Assembly (NCBI GenBank): GCA_036897625.1
Contig: JAYMTA010000577.1
Coordinates: forward strand, 1 to 26,587
Reading direction: 5' to 3'
Source: Pelargonium cotyledonis
Lineage: Eukaryota > Streptophyta > Magnoliopsida > Geraniales > Geraniaceae
DNA: 26,587 nucleotides
How positions within the stretch are numbered: the first letter of the stretch is position 1; the number at the start of each line of letters is the position of its first letter. The notes under the pieces are model-generated. The model did not search any database. It was not told the DNA's origin and was given only the letters and a program-made list of their open reading frames with translations. The position numbers and the translations under genes are program-made. Below, in pieces: positions 1-11,949 of the stretch.

Positions 1-58
1 GTTGCCGGCGTGTCAGATCTGGTCTCTGCCGAACGCCAATGCCGCCGCCGGACTTCAT
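1..58 (-). CDS. N-terminal 19 codons of an unidentified gene, cut by the window edge
   Basis: Reading leftward from an ATG at 58-56, the frame stays open to base 1. It encodes MKSGGGIGVRQRPDLTRRQ, rich in Gly and Arg. The stretch is GC-rich compared with the AT-rich DNA beside it. It is preceded, in its own direction, by a long pyrimidine-rich leader (98-152), a usual context for a plant translation start. I do not recognise the family and 19 residues are too few to assign one. The basic, glycine-rich start could be a disordered N-terminus or a targeting peptide. A chance open frame of this length is possible, so the call rests mainly on composition and the CT-rich leader. Confidence 0.5.
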   Translation of the reverse strand, partial: MKSGGGIGVRQRPDLTRRQ

Positions 59-97
59 TCTCCAGTGAAATCAAAAGAAAGATATGCTAGGGTTAAT

Positions 98-152
98 GTG
101 GAGAGAGAGAAAGAAAGAGAAAGAAAAAGAAAGAGAGAGAGATAAAGAGAAT
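98..152 (-). promoter_or_regulatory. Pyrimidine-rich (CT) 5' leader of the left-edge gene
   Basis: On the minus strand this is an almost pure CT tract; the plus strand reads as GA and GAAA units. It begins about 40 bp upstream of the putative ATG at 58. Polypyrimidine tracts of this kind are common in plant 5' UTRs and core promoters. A short poly-T run at 167-188 adds to the low complexity. Confidence 0.4.
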
Positions 153-739
153 GGGTAAGGTTCTATTTTTTTTTTTTACCTTTTTTTAAGTTTTTTATTT
201 TAAATTCCAATCATCTAATTAATTAATCCACATCATTCAAATCATTAAAACACATCATCAAATAATATCTAACTACGCAACATGTCATCAACAAAATGTA
301 CACCTCCACAGCTTCTTTTTCACGTCAGCGCAAATTAACGGCCAACATGACGGGAGGTAACGGTGGGCATTAGATTGGTTATAAAATAATAATACAAGCA
401 CTCAGTTGGGTACGAAATAGAAGTATGGGTACCATATTGGGAGAAATAAAAGTTTGGACACTAAATTGAGTATTTTTTGAAAATCTGGGCACCAAAAAAA
501 TGGTTATCCCTCTTAATTATTATTATTTTTTTTGTTTGTTTCTTTCCCAACCTTAAGGTGCAAGTTTGCTATGCACCAAAGGTAGGGTTTCAAGAGGGAG
601 ATTTCTAAAAATATCATTAATAAAACACAAAGTGAACTTTCAATTGCCAAAACTTTAATTTTAGGTTTACATTAGACTAATAATTAAACACAATTGCCTT
701 TAAATTTGCTACAACATAAAATTGATACATACAGGTAAT

Positions 740-806
740 ACCGACAACACTCGAAAGAAGACTCAAACCCGAGACCCCGAGAGAATTAAACGTCTTAAAC
801 CCGCTC
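740..806 (-). repeat. tRNA-like SINE head fragment
   Basis: On the minus strand, 776-759 reads GGGTCTCGGGTTTGAGTC, a good match to a pol III box B (GGTTCGANTCC) in the context usual for plant tRNA-derived SINEs. About 30 bp upstream, 806-787 contains GCGGGTTTAAGACGTTTA, compatible with a degenerate box A. No poly-A tail or target-site duplication was found, so this is probably a fragment. The same head signature recurs at 20341-20488 and 25808-25862. Confidence 0.4.
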
Positions 807-1189
807 ACCCCAATGTTATGTTTGTGAATTTGTTACAACACATGCACATAGCGATATAAGAAAAAATATGCCACATTACTATTTTCTGTTTTAGACGCTC
901 ATTCTAAGACATTCCAGTACAAAGTCAACTATTTTATTGTTATCCTCTCCAATTTGCCTTTTTTTTTATTTAGCTCACCACCATAAATCAAGTCTCTCAC
1001 CCACATTGAATCTACCCATGATCCTCAACTCTTACCATCCACTTGATTCTTCCTTGCTGTGTATGAGAGAGAGACCCACTTGTGTCATTATTTGATTGTG
1101 TTTCAATTCACCCACTTTGATGTTTAGTTTCATGTGGTTTCCACGTCAACAACAATTTCATAGATAGATATTGTTGATACCAATGAACC

Positions 1190-1681
1190 ACCAAGGGTAG
1201 CGCAGTTGATTAATCCAGCTGTGTGAGTGGAAAAAAATCTCAGAATCGATCTCCACTTAACACATTCTTAGTAGTGGTGGTGTAAAAGACCACTTTGGTG
1301 CGGTAAGCTGTCAAAAGCCCTGGGCTAGGGTTAACACATTCTTAGTGATGGTGGTGTAAAAGACCACTTTGATGCGGTAAAGTGCCCAAAGCCCTAAGCT
1401 AGGGTTAACACATTCTTAGTGGTGATGGTGTAAAAAACAACTTTAGTGCGGTAAGGTGCCAAAAGCCCTAGGCTAAGGTTAACACATTCTTAGTGGTGGT
1501 GGTGTAAAAAACCACTTTGATGCAGTAAGATACCAAAAGCCCTAGGCTAGGGTTAAGAGGCAAAAAGTCTATTTCCTGAACACTATTGGTTCCTTTTTCA
1601 AGCTTGTATATATTCGTCTTGTAAATTAGGCCGTTGCAATAAAGGATTTCGGCACCTTTTTGTATCAAAAAAAAAAAAAAA
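1190..1681 (+). mobile_element. SINE-like retroelement with internal tandem repeats and poly-A tail
   Basis: The left end carries a box A-like segment (TAGCGCAGTTGATTAATC, 1198-1215) and, about 27 bp further, a box B-like AGAATCGATCTCC (1242-1254). The body consists of four 74-bp repeats (1259-1554) followed by a unique 3' part. It ends in an uninterrupted run of about 15 A (1667-1681). A tRNA-like head, a body and a terminal A-run fit a tRNA-derived SINE. No clear target-site duplication was found, and the 74-bp repeat body is atypical, so the element may be composite. Confidence 0.45.
1259..1554 (+). repeat. Four tandem copies of a 74-bp unit
   Basis: Units start at 1259, 1333, 1407 and 1481, each beginning AACACATTCTTAGTG or AACACATTCTTAGTA, and each exactly 74 bp long. 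They differ only by substitutions. Each ends in a segment like GCCCTAGGCTAGGGTT, whose last part resembles the plant telomere repeat in phase with the unit. No unit contains a credible coding frame. Confidence 0.9.
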
Positions 1682-1688
1682 CTAGTAC

Positions 1689-1842
1689 AAACTAAATCGA
1701 AACAAGAATCAATTTGAGCGCTAATAAAAAACGAATGAACCATTTCGAATGAAAGCAGTATAAACTAGTACGATATGAATAATTTTGAAACTAAACCGAA
1801 ACAAGAATCAATTTGAATACTAATAAAAAAACGAAATGAATA
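1689..1842 (+). repeat. Pair of ~52-bp direct repeats
   Basis: The segment at 1689-1740 (starting AAACTAAATCGAAACAAGAA) returns at 1788-1842 (starting AAACTAAACCGAAACAAGAA) with few differences, about 99 bp apart. ACTAGTAC also precedes both copies. The pair begins right after the poly-A run of the SINE-like element. Its origin is unknown; it may be an older duplication at the insertion site. Confidence 0.7.
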
Positions 1843-3425
1843 ATTTAAAAGACCAAAGTAAAATATTTACCTTTCTAAAATTGAGTATCCATTTCCTCTT
1901 CTCACATGACACCCAATTTTATCCACAAGTTTTGTTTTGCAATTAGTGTAATGGTAATTAAGAATTTAAGATTAGCTCTAGATGAGGCAGATACACCAGA
2001 CATAGAGGCATAGCAGTAGTCATTGGAAGAATCAGTTAGGTTCTGGTTAATACTACTTAATACCAAACCACTCTACTAGTCTAGTGTTGATTGGCTTATT
2101 GGTCTCTATCTCTACCTGTGTACCTTAGAAACACGTGCAAACAAATCCAAACTCATCAAAATAGACTAGTTAAAGGTTTTAGTAGGGCTCAAAATTCGGG
2201 TAGAACCTGACACGAACATAACACAATTTTTAAACGCGGTTATATTAAACACGCGAATGACATGATTAATGTTAATGTAAAAACTTATATTATTAAGTTA
2301 TATCCTAAATTCATATGCAACTCTCACGACTCATTAACATGATTATTAAACGTGTTTACATTGACAAGACCCAGCACATAGCCCTTAACGTAACATGATA
2401 CACAAGTACACAACAATATCAACATCTCACATCAATCTCTCGATTGAAACAAAATTATTAAAGTTCACCCATGCAGCACATATGTAACTCTTGATATGAT
2501 TATTAAATTTGTGTTTGTGTTACCCATGTAACATATATATAACCCTTAACACAACCCATTAGCATGAGGTTTTAGGGACACGACAACACATCCGTAAAAT
2601 AACAGGAATCTCGTGCACTGGGCCGTCCTTTGACGAAAGTAGCTAGGGATAACAAGCATAGTCTCATGTGCGCATGGCATGTGATTAGGTATTGAAACTC
2701 TTAGGGTACCCTGGAACCTTACCAAACTCAAATGTTAAGGACTCATTGTCCTCCCCATGTGGGACTCCCTCCTAAAACCGATAAGCCATAACTTGCATGT
2801 TTTAGTGACCTCTCTTGTTGGATTTGAAACACATAGAAATGGACAGTACCATCAATTGCCACAATCATATCATATACATATCCATCTCAATTATAATCTC
2901 TGAAACCGGGGTCCTGATAGACTAATAGTTACTAATCTATCAACTAGTCTACTACATGGGCTATTCAATTTCCGATAGTCTATCAACTCTATGCTAGAGC
3001 TGGCAATTTTTGTCGTAACGTGACACCCACATGAATCTCAATTATAGAATCGTGCATTGTGTTCATAAACGCGTTGTGTTCGTGTTGGGTCGTCCAACAC
3101 ACAAACCACCTTCAACACAAAACGAACACGTATGAATTGTCTGTTCTACTCTGCACTAACACCTATATCTAAATTACGACTGTAGTCTACTAGAGTTACT
3201 ACATAGGCTATTCAATATCCTAGTAAATACCAAATTCATGCAAAACGATTATTGATGCATCTTGTTGATGTAAAGTTGGATAAAAGTAAAAGTCTCTTAT
3301 ACAAGTCTATGAATCTTTTTTTCTAGTTCTACTCGTGTTTGTGTGATGGATGTATTGAAGTATCAGATTATTCCAACTAATCCATAGAAGATTACGAGAA
3401 ACGAGAGAGATCGAGCAAACCTGCT
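1843..3425. other. AT-rich spacer with degenerate repeats; includes the APX3 3' UTR
   Basis: No supportable gene. Around 2190-2600 and 3000-3140 there are patches with recurring CACGAACATAACAC, AAACGCG and GTGTTCGTGTTGGGTCG words, and GAGCTGGCAA near 2998. These resemble eroded members of the hAT-type GAGCTGGCAA repeats seen better preserved at 16045-16173. The last 100-200 bp before 3426 should be the 3' UTR and polyadenylation region of the peroxidase gene, but no single signal stands out. Confidence 0.4.
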
Positions 3426-6400
3426 TCAATTCATTTTTTTGCGAACTTCGTAGAAGTAGCTTAAGATCACTACAGTAGCAGCGACTGCAACTCCAACAGC
3501 ACTTTGTGCTAGTACGGTACAGTCCTTCACAAGTGCCTTGGAGCCAGACGAACTCGGATTGAAACCTAGTTCCGAAAGCTTCTTGTGCGATTCTGCATAA
3601 TCTCTGAAGAACGCTTCTGCATCCTGACAAAAGCACAGTTAAATTAAAGTCGGTGAAAAAAATATGGACAAAATGAACTAGATGTCTTTCACCATAAAAA
3701 GTAACCCAACCTATAAACCTATATTTTGTTTTCAGCTACCAATATTCAACCAGAATTTACCAACATGTACTGAGCAAACACCATATTCATTTGAATTGGC
3801 TCACAGCAGCAAACCAATACTTTCGTAAAAAGAATATTTGTTTCAGCAAACCGACACTTGCGTAATAAGAGTATTTGTTTCATGCTCGGCTGACCTGAAC
3901 CGACACGATACCCGCATTTTACAGGATTTTACCTTTCTAAGATAACTATAAATACACAACATCTTTCATTTGGATGAGACATTTGTTACTCATTTTGGGA
4001 GGGTATAATTTGTAGTATTATTTAATTTAACGCACCCTTGCTATACCCACATTCTCTGTTTTTATTTATTTAAACTATTGTATCACTGTACCGGGTACTA
4101 TACCTATAGTAGTGCTTGAAAGAACCCAACAAATTTCTTTTTTATGGCAACCATTGTCACCTAAACAAGTTAAACCCTTCAATAGAAACAGTCTGGCCAA
4201 ACTAATGCATAATGGGTCTTGATCCAACCATCACATTAAATTAGGTAAGATGGGGATAAAGTGACCCCTAAATTAAAGGCTCAACCTGAACATTAGTTAG
4301 TTCAAGTGAAATAGCAGGTCAGAGTCAGTGTCAACTCAATTAGGCTCTAGTTAGTACTTAGTACCTACTTACAACTATGCTAACATCATTTCCATCATGC
4401 CAAACTCGATAACCATGTCATGTTGCTTTAAGAATTAAATATCTTTATGAATGGCTCAAAAGCAAACTATCTGAGAAACAATAGTAGATTTAATTTTGGT
4501 TAAAAGAAATGAGTGTCACCTTTGCATATAACTCAACATAAGGACGGAAAGCTGGATCTTCCAATAAAGCCTTATCGGTTGGGAGCTTCAATAGACCCTC
4601 CGATTCTCCATTCAGCAGTTCTCTGGCATTGATGATAATTTAGAAAATTAGAATGATTGAATTCCATATACAACAAAAAGAGCGTAGTACAATAAATACA
4701 TGCTATGTTTGAATTCTTGGATCTAAAATGTTGTATGTCAAATACAAATATAATGTTGGGAAAAACATGCATAGAATTTCAAATGAAAGGGTAAGTGTTG
4801 TCATCTGAAATTTCATATACCGTTTATGTTTTAAATTGGAAAAGGTTACATTTTGGTCTCCAACTATCTATTTAGTTCTGAGTTGGTACCCAATTTTATT
4901 TTTGTTTCAATTTGGTCCCTTAACTGTCCATAATATTTCAATTCGGTTCCAAGCTATGCTATTTTGTTTTGAATTGGTCCAATCCATACCAGTGTCATCA
5001 AATTAGACTGACGTGACAATTATTTTGGGACAATTTTTGTCACGTGGCAACCACTTGACACTTAAGTTAGCTAAATACACTTATGGGACCAATTTGAAAA
5101 AAAAAATTGTATAATTGAGGGACGTGGTCATCACGTCTTTATGTCCAATTTGGTTCCTCATTATACAGCTTTGTTTATAAACAATCTCAATTGTAAATTT
5201 AGATAACTTAAATGCTATGTGGTTGCCACGTCATGTCAACAAAAAAAAATCTAGAAAAGTTGTCATATCATCCTAATGTGACGACACCGTTATAGATTGT
5301 ACCAATTCAAAACAAAATAACATAGTTTGCGAACCAAATTGGAATAAAAATAAGGTAGATACCAATTTAGAACAAAATGAGTAGTTTCGGGAGCAAAATC
5401 CATTTTGAATCCTATTGGGATTTGAGCGAAATCCAAAATCCTTTGTGCATTGGATTTGACTCAAATCCATGAATCCAGACGGACCAAAAACAATGTTCAA
5501 GCCCTTACACAAAGTATGAGTTATCAAACTTCAGAGGTTCCGTAGTCCACGGGCCATCAAAACCTGATCTCTCTGGATGTGCCCTTCCCTATCACACCAG
5601 GTGCAAGGACAATAAACAGTTGGGTCTCTTGCCAAAGGAACCTATAAATAAATGTAAATATGTTTGTTACCAGAGTGTGGCCTCCTGATAGTGCCACAAT
5701 ATCCTTGTCGGATAGACCCATCCGATAGAAGATATCCCTAAGATGTGGTGCACCTACAATAAAAAAAATCACAACAGACCATGCGGATAAACTTTTAAAG
5801 GCAGATAGTGAAATGAGGACTAATCATTATTATTTATAAACTACATTTTGAAATCTATGCATGACAGTAGTCATAACACAATAACTCATGACCAGATCAG
5901 AGAATACGGTAATAGTTATGCCAAGGATACACGTGCTGGTGAATTAGTTTTCATGATGCAACCACCATACAGATTCAGTATGATGTCATACATACCCACT
6001 ACATAATAAGAATTCCAAGAAATTTTACAGCAGCTTCTCTTCTTCTTTTTGTGTGTGTGTGTGTGTGTGTGGTGGGGGTGAGGGGGGGACAACATTTTTT
6101 AGTGAAGCTCCATATGTCAGTGAATATTTTACAATGGAATTGAGGAACATTTGCCAATATATATGAGACAAGCACATACTTCATTCCCTACTTGCAAAAT
6201 TTTACAATAAAAAATTCTTTTGAAAACATTATCCAATAGATCTACTGAAAGCCACAAATACCAGAACAGAACTAACTTCCAACTTACTGACACCAAAATG
6301 AAATTGTTGAATTGAAACCCCAATTTACCATGAAGGCAGTATATTTTGGGGCACATCCACTGTGCCCACTGCCCACAACTGTATCTCACCATCATGCCGA

Positions 6401-9400
6401 AGCATATACTATTTTATAGATACGATACGAATATCCCAGTAGGTATTGAGCAGAGAAGATGAAAGGAAGTGAATCGTAAAAGCTACAAACCATACGTCAT
6501 GGTGTTTATACAATTAGATATGCTACTTAAACTTCTATACCGCGTTGAACTCATATATACCCCATGGAGACGATAAGCTTCGCTATGTTCCTAAACCTTT
6601 TTAGAATTTGTACTCTACTGATCATAGTAGAATGCTAAATTATTGCAGAAAATGCATTTTTAGAAATTCAATCATCATATACTCAAACCAAACTACCAAA
6701 ATTTAGAGTCAGAAACTGAATCATTAATAAAATACGTCGAACACATTTATAACAAGGTTCCAAGTACGGATGTTAAAGAACAAATTTAAGCATTGGACGG
6801 ACCTTGTTTGGCATCTGGAAGTCGCCCTTCCTTGGGACAAACTTTTGAATCCTATAAAGTAAAAAGATTTTGATTCATGAAAGGGAAGTATTTAATCTAA
6901 ACCCCCACCAATGTATTCCATAGTAACATACCTTTCTACCAGGAACAAAGTTTATGGTGGGACCTCCAGTCATTTCAACGGCAACAACACCAGCAAGCTA
7001 CAAACAGAAATATTTTCTTTCATTTCAGTTAACTCATCAGGTTGACCACTACAAACTGATCATTTTTGTAAGAGCATTAGCATTCATTAGATCAAGACTC
7101 CGAAGCACTTAGAAATTGGTCTCTCACAATCTTTACCGTAAGACATGCTACCTATTTTAACATTTGAGAACTCAAAATAGTATTCTGTGTGTGGACCAAA
7201 CATATTAATAAGTTACTAATCCATCCTCCCACAACCACAACTGTGACTTACTGAATCAGTAAACCATTAGCTATGTCATATAATAGTATGAACATAGACT
7301 ACACATTTTTAGAAATATTAATACTAATCACCATATTGAGATACCTATTTCTTTCTCTTATATGCACTCCTCTTCAACAGTCCATGTGTAAAGACAACCA
7401 ATTATACCTGGACAATGACCTCCTTCCTAATTTTGATGTTCCATATTTTATATATCATTTCCTAACCAGCTTATATTCTATCGAACAACTAGTCACACCC
7501 ATGAGTAAGTGAAAGATTTTCTTCATAAATATAACCCCTTCCCTGAAAAAATATGCAATTTATCTTGGTAGGGAGTCCCTAAAAACAAAAGGAAATGGAA
7601 AATAAAAGGGGAAGAAATCCATGGTTCTGTTACGATGACAACACACAATGAAGCCTTTGGATCAACATGTGAACAATCACGACATATAGCATGGGAATGA
7701 GCTTGGATATCTTAAATAGAAAACATGCTGACATGTTCAACTCTACACTCACCTGGTATAGATCTGCATATGTGATTTTTGGATGTTTGGATTTCACTTC
7801 CTCTGCCGTAAAAAGGACCAATAAACATAATGTACTCAGAATCTCAATTCATTTCTAACAAAGTTTTAATAGTTACAACTTACAAGATAGTGTTTGTGCT
7901 TCTCATGTGTAAAGGATTACATATTTCAAATCTATATCAAACAAATGAATCTACAGAATGCAGTATTTCTTAACTCTTATAATGAAAAAAAAAGGGAACA
8001 AAAATAGAATGTTGCCATACAGAAATCAAGATCAAAATTCACAAGTGCCTAGTCAAAGCGAAATCTATCAACGATAATCCAATTATGACATTTGTTTGGG
8101 ATATATGGGAGCATGCAAGTTTGTCCATACAAACTGATCACAAGATTTATTGCAGCCATGATTACATTTAATAATGTTCAAGTACCTTCATGCCTTTACA
8201 AAGATAAGGTGAATTATGGTGTGGCAACAGAAGTACAAATTCATTTTTTTTTATTATTATTAAATCTATTTATGAGTAGAAATGAATGTTTTAAACATGT
8301 ATCAATAAAGCATATCATACACATAAATGACTACATTGTGTAGAGATAATCATATCATTCAACATTTATGCAGGTGTTCATAGAGTCATCTAATATATAT
8401 ATATATTAAAGTGAAGTCCTAAGCTAATTGAATGACAAGTGTCATCCCTAATTTCTATATGAATGTCTAATTACATGACACATATCAATTTTGTGACATT
8501 TGTAAATTATATTAATTGAAATAATAATGTAAAATCTAAGATATATATGAGTTATATATCTAATAAAGAGATAAGAGATTTATTTTCAAAAGAATTTAAA
8601 TTAAAAAAAATTGTATCTAAAAATTGTAATTTAAGTTATTTGTTGGGTTATTTATGAAATTAAAAAATATTACCTTTCCTCAAATAAGCTAAATAAATAT
8701 AAATAAATAAAAATTGAACGAAATAAAAAAAATTAAATACTGTGCAATTGTTGTTTAAGTTTAATTTTTTTAGTTGAATTCGAAGTCTCGAGAAAATAAT
8801 TTATTAATCAAGCAATGTTAATATAAACTATCTCATCAATATAAAGATTATATAGGATGTCATTTCAAAAAAAAAGATTATATAGGATGGAAACCCGAGC
8901 AACGCTGGGCACAAAAACTAGTGAGTAAATTATATTTGAGCTCCAAACTCTTCATATTAATTAATGCAGGGATAAGTATTTGAACCTCTCTAATACACTA
9001 ATTTAAGTATTTATTACAATTTGTAAATATTTAACTTTATATGGACAACATGACAGTGTATAGATAACTGAAAGTGATATATGAGGCTTGTCAATATGGA
9101 ACAAAGCTAATAATTAAAAATACTTTGATGCTGTTTCTGCTCATTTATTGAAGTAATAACCACAAGAGTGACTAGGTGTAACCTGTTTTCTTATGGTAAC
9201 TGAGTAAATCTCTCATAAAGTGCATGTACTTTGGGCTTTCATGCATATCAGATCATGAAACTTAAAAGGATCAAATCTAGTGAAGCTTCAAGAGGAAATT
9301 TCGAGAGAAGTTATATCAGAAGAAACTCATAGTTAGCATCTCAAAGGTTTTTCTTTTGATGTGTAAATAAATACTCCATATTGATACATCAATGCGCAAA

Positions 9401-9947
9401 CTGACCTTTCACATATATTATAATCAAATATATCATCATTAGCTGATTCCTCCTCTATTTTTTCCTACATTCCTTTACTAGACTCTTATATTACACACTA
9501 AATATCTTTTATACATTTTATGTATCTAAATAAAACATAACTGCATCCTTGCGTACTTATAAATTCCCGAAATCCTATTGAAGTACAGATTCAATCCCAA
9601 ACCTTTATCTGTACATTTTACCAATTCTACCAGCCAGTACTCTATATGAATTGAACTACCATGTTATAAGATAACATGTACTTCCTCCATCCCAAAATGA
9701 GTATTTACTTTCTATAAAATAAATAAATAAATTGTCCCAAAATAAGTGTCCACTTTCCTTGTTAAGAAGTTAGTTATGAAATAACAACAATATCATTAAG
9801 ATAAGTTAGAATCCTTGAGATTATTACAACTAGAACACATGGGGTATAAGTGGGAAAACTCAACTCTAACTAATGTACCCTTCTTACAAAAATGGGAAAG
9901 TGGACACTAATTTAGGAAATTATGTATTCTTATGATTTTTCAATGAA

Positions 9948-9987
<40 letters not shown>

Positions 9988-11914
9988 ACAAATATGATTA
10001 AACGAAGATAAATAAAAAGAAAAACCATATTAATACAGAATGAAAAAGCTAAGCAACCCACCACAAAAATCAATAGCCTTCTTCAGTCCATTATTTGAAC
10101 CATGTGAGAACTCCTCTTCCATCCTGATAGAGCCATTTGGACCACCTGTGTTTGACTTCACATCATATGTCCCAGCATCATGCCACCTTCACCCCGCAAG
10201 CATACAAAACAACACAACAATCAAACTTCCTCCATAGAAGAATTGCACAAACAATAACAAGCACAATTCTGCATCAATTCAAAGTTTGCAGATATACAGA
10301 AACATATAATTCAACTGCAAGTGAATACAAAGCCAGCCAAAATTCAAAAACTATAAACCAAATCAAGCACCAAAATATAAAATGCATCAACTGCACTTTC
10401 CATTGCTCAATTCCATCATATTTACCTAGGAAAGCTTCAAGTCGCCAACTTATAATAGCACACCTTTACATAAATTAACATAAATGCGTGCAACAAACAA
10501 CAACATAACAGAGAGAAGAGAATGTCAAATGAAGAATGGCTATGAAGCAATTAATTCAGCTGCAAGCGAATTCAAGGTCAACCATAATTAAGAAACCAAA
10601 TCAAATATAGCAACACAATATGAATTCAACCAATTATGTTTTCCGTTGTTCAATTTCATCACATTTTCCAAGAAAACAAACAGCCAGAGGACAGAGAGAG
10701 GTTCGTCATTTGTTGCGTGACACAAAAACAAAGAATTCAGCAGCAAGAGGGTACAAAGTCAAATCAAGCAACAAAATATGAATTGAACTATTACATTTTT
10801 TGTTGTTCACTTCCAAAACATTTTACCAGGATACAAACCTAAGAGAAAGGCAGGAGAGTACACCAAGGAGCGCGATGAATGATATACCGAAATAACAAAT
10901 TAGGCTGGGAGCGATTACACAGTCTAAGCCAAATCAAGCAACAATATGTGAATTGATAAGCCAAATCAAGCAACAATATGTGAATTGATTACGCTTTCCA
11001 ATGTTTAATTACGCTTTCCAATATTTAAGTCCATTTCATTTTACTAGAAAACAAATGAAACATACCAGAGAGAGAAGAGTACACCAAAACGAGCATGCTT
11101 CAGAAACTGTGCCAAATCAAGCTACAAAATATGAATTGAATAAAACACACTTTCCGTTTTTCAATTCCATCGCATTTTCCAACAAAACAAACAGAGAAAA
11201 TAAGTCACAGAGAGAGAGAGAAACAAATACACCATGCAGAGCATGATACATAAACAAATAATTCGGCTGCAAGAAAATGCCAAGTCAATCAATATTCAGA
11301 CAGTAAGCCCAATCAAGCAACAAAATATAAATTGAACTATTACAATTTCTGTTGTTCACTTTCAAAACATTTTAATTGGAAACAAACCTAAGAGAAAGGC
11401 AGAGAACACCAAGTAGAGTGATACAGAAACAAAGAATTTCAGTCTTAGCCAAATCAAGCAACACCAAATGAAGCGATTGCGCTTACCATCGTTTCAGAAG
11501 CTTAATTACATCACATTTTACTAGGAAACAAACAGAAATATAACAGAGACGAGAGAAAAGAGTGCACCAAGCGGAGCATGATATAGAAACTAAGCCATAT
11601 CAACTACAAAATATGAATTGAATATATCACACTTTCCATTGTTCAATTCCATTGAATTACCTATGATACAAACATAAAATAAAACAGATAGAGAGAGGGA
11701 AACAAATACGCCAAGTGGAGCATGATAAGTCAACAAAAATTCAGAGACTAGACCAAATCAAGCAACAAAACACAATTAAATCAACTACACTTTCCATTCC
11801 TAGATTCCATCACATTTTCCTAAGAAACAAAACCGTAAAAGAAAACACAGAGACTAAGGCAAATCAAGCTACAAAACATGAATTGCATTTTCCCTAGAAA
11901 CAAGCAGAGAAGAT

Positions 11915-11949
<35 letters not shown>

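Noticed and set aside
1259..1554. CRISPR-like regular repeats
   Set aside because: Units are directly adjacent with no unique spacers, and the DNA is a plant nuclear genome; this is a simple tandem repeat.
1321..1554. Interstitial telomere repeat
   Set aside because: The GCTAGGGTT phrase occurs once per 74-bp unit and is not a TTTAGGG run.
10040..11897. Several plus-strand frames of 60-113 codons
   Set aside because: They lie antisense in APX3 exon 2 and the intron 1 repeat array; their recurring [12 protein letters not shown] words come from the DNA repeats.
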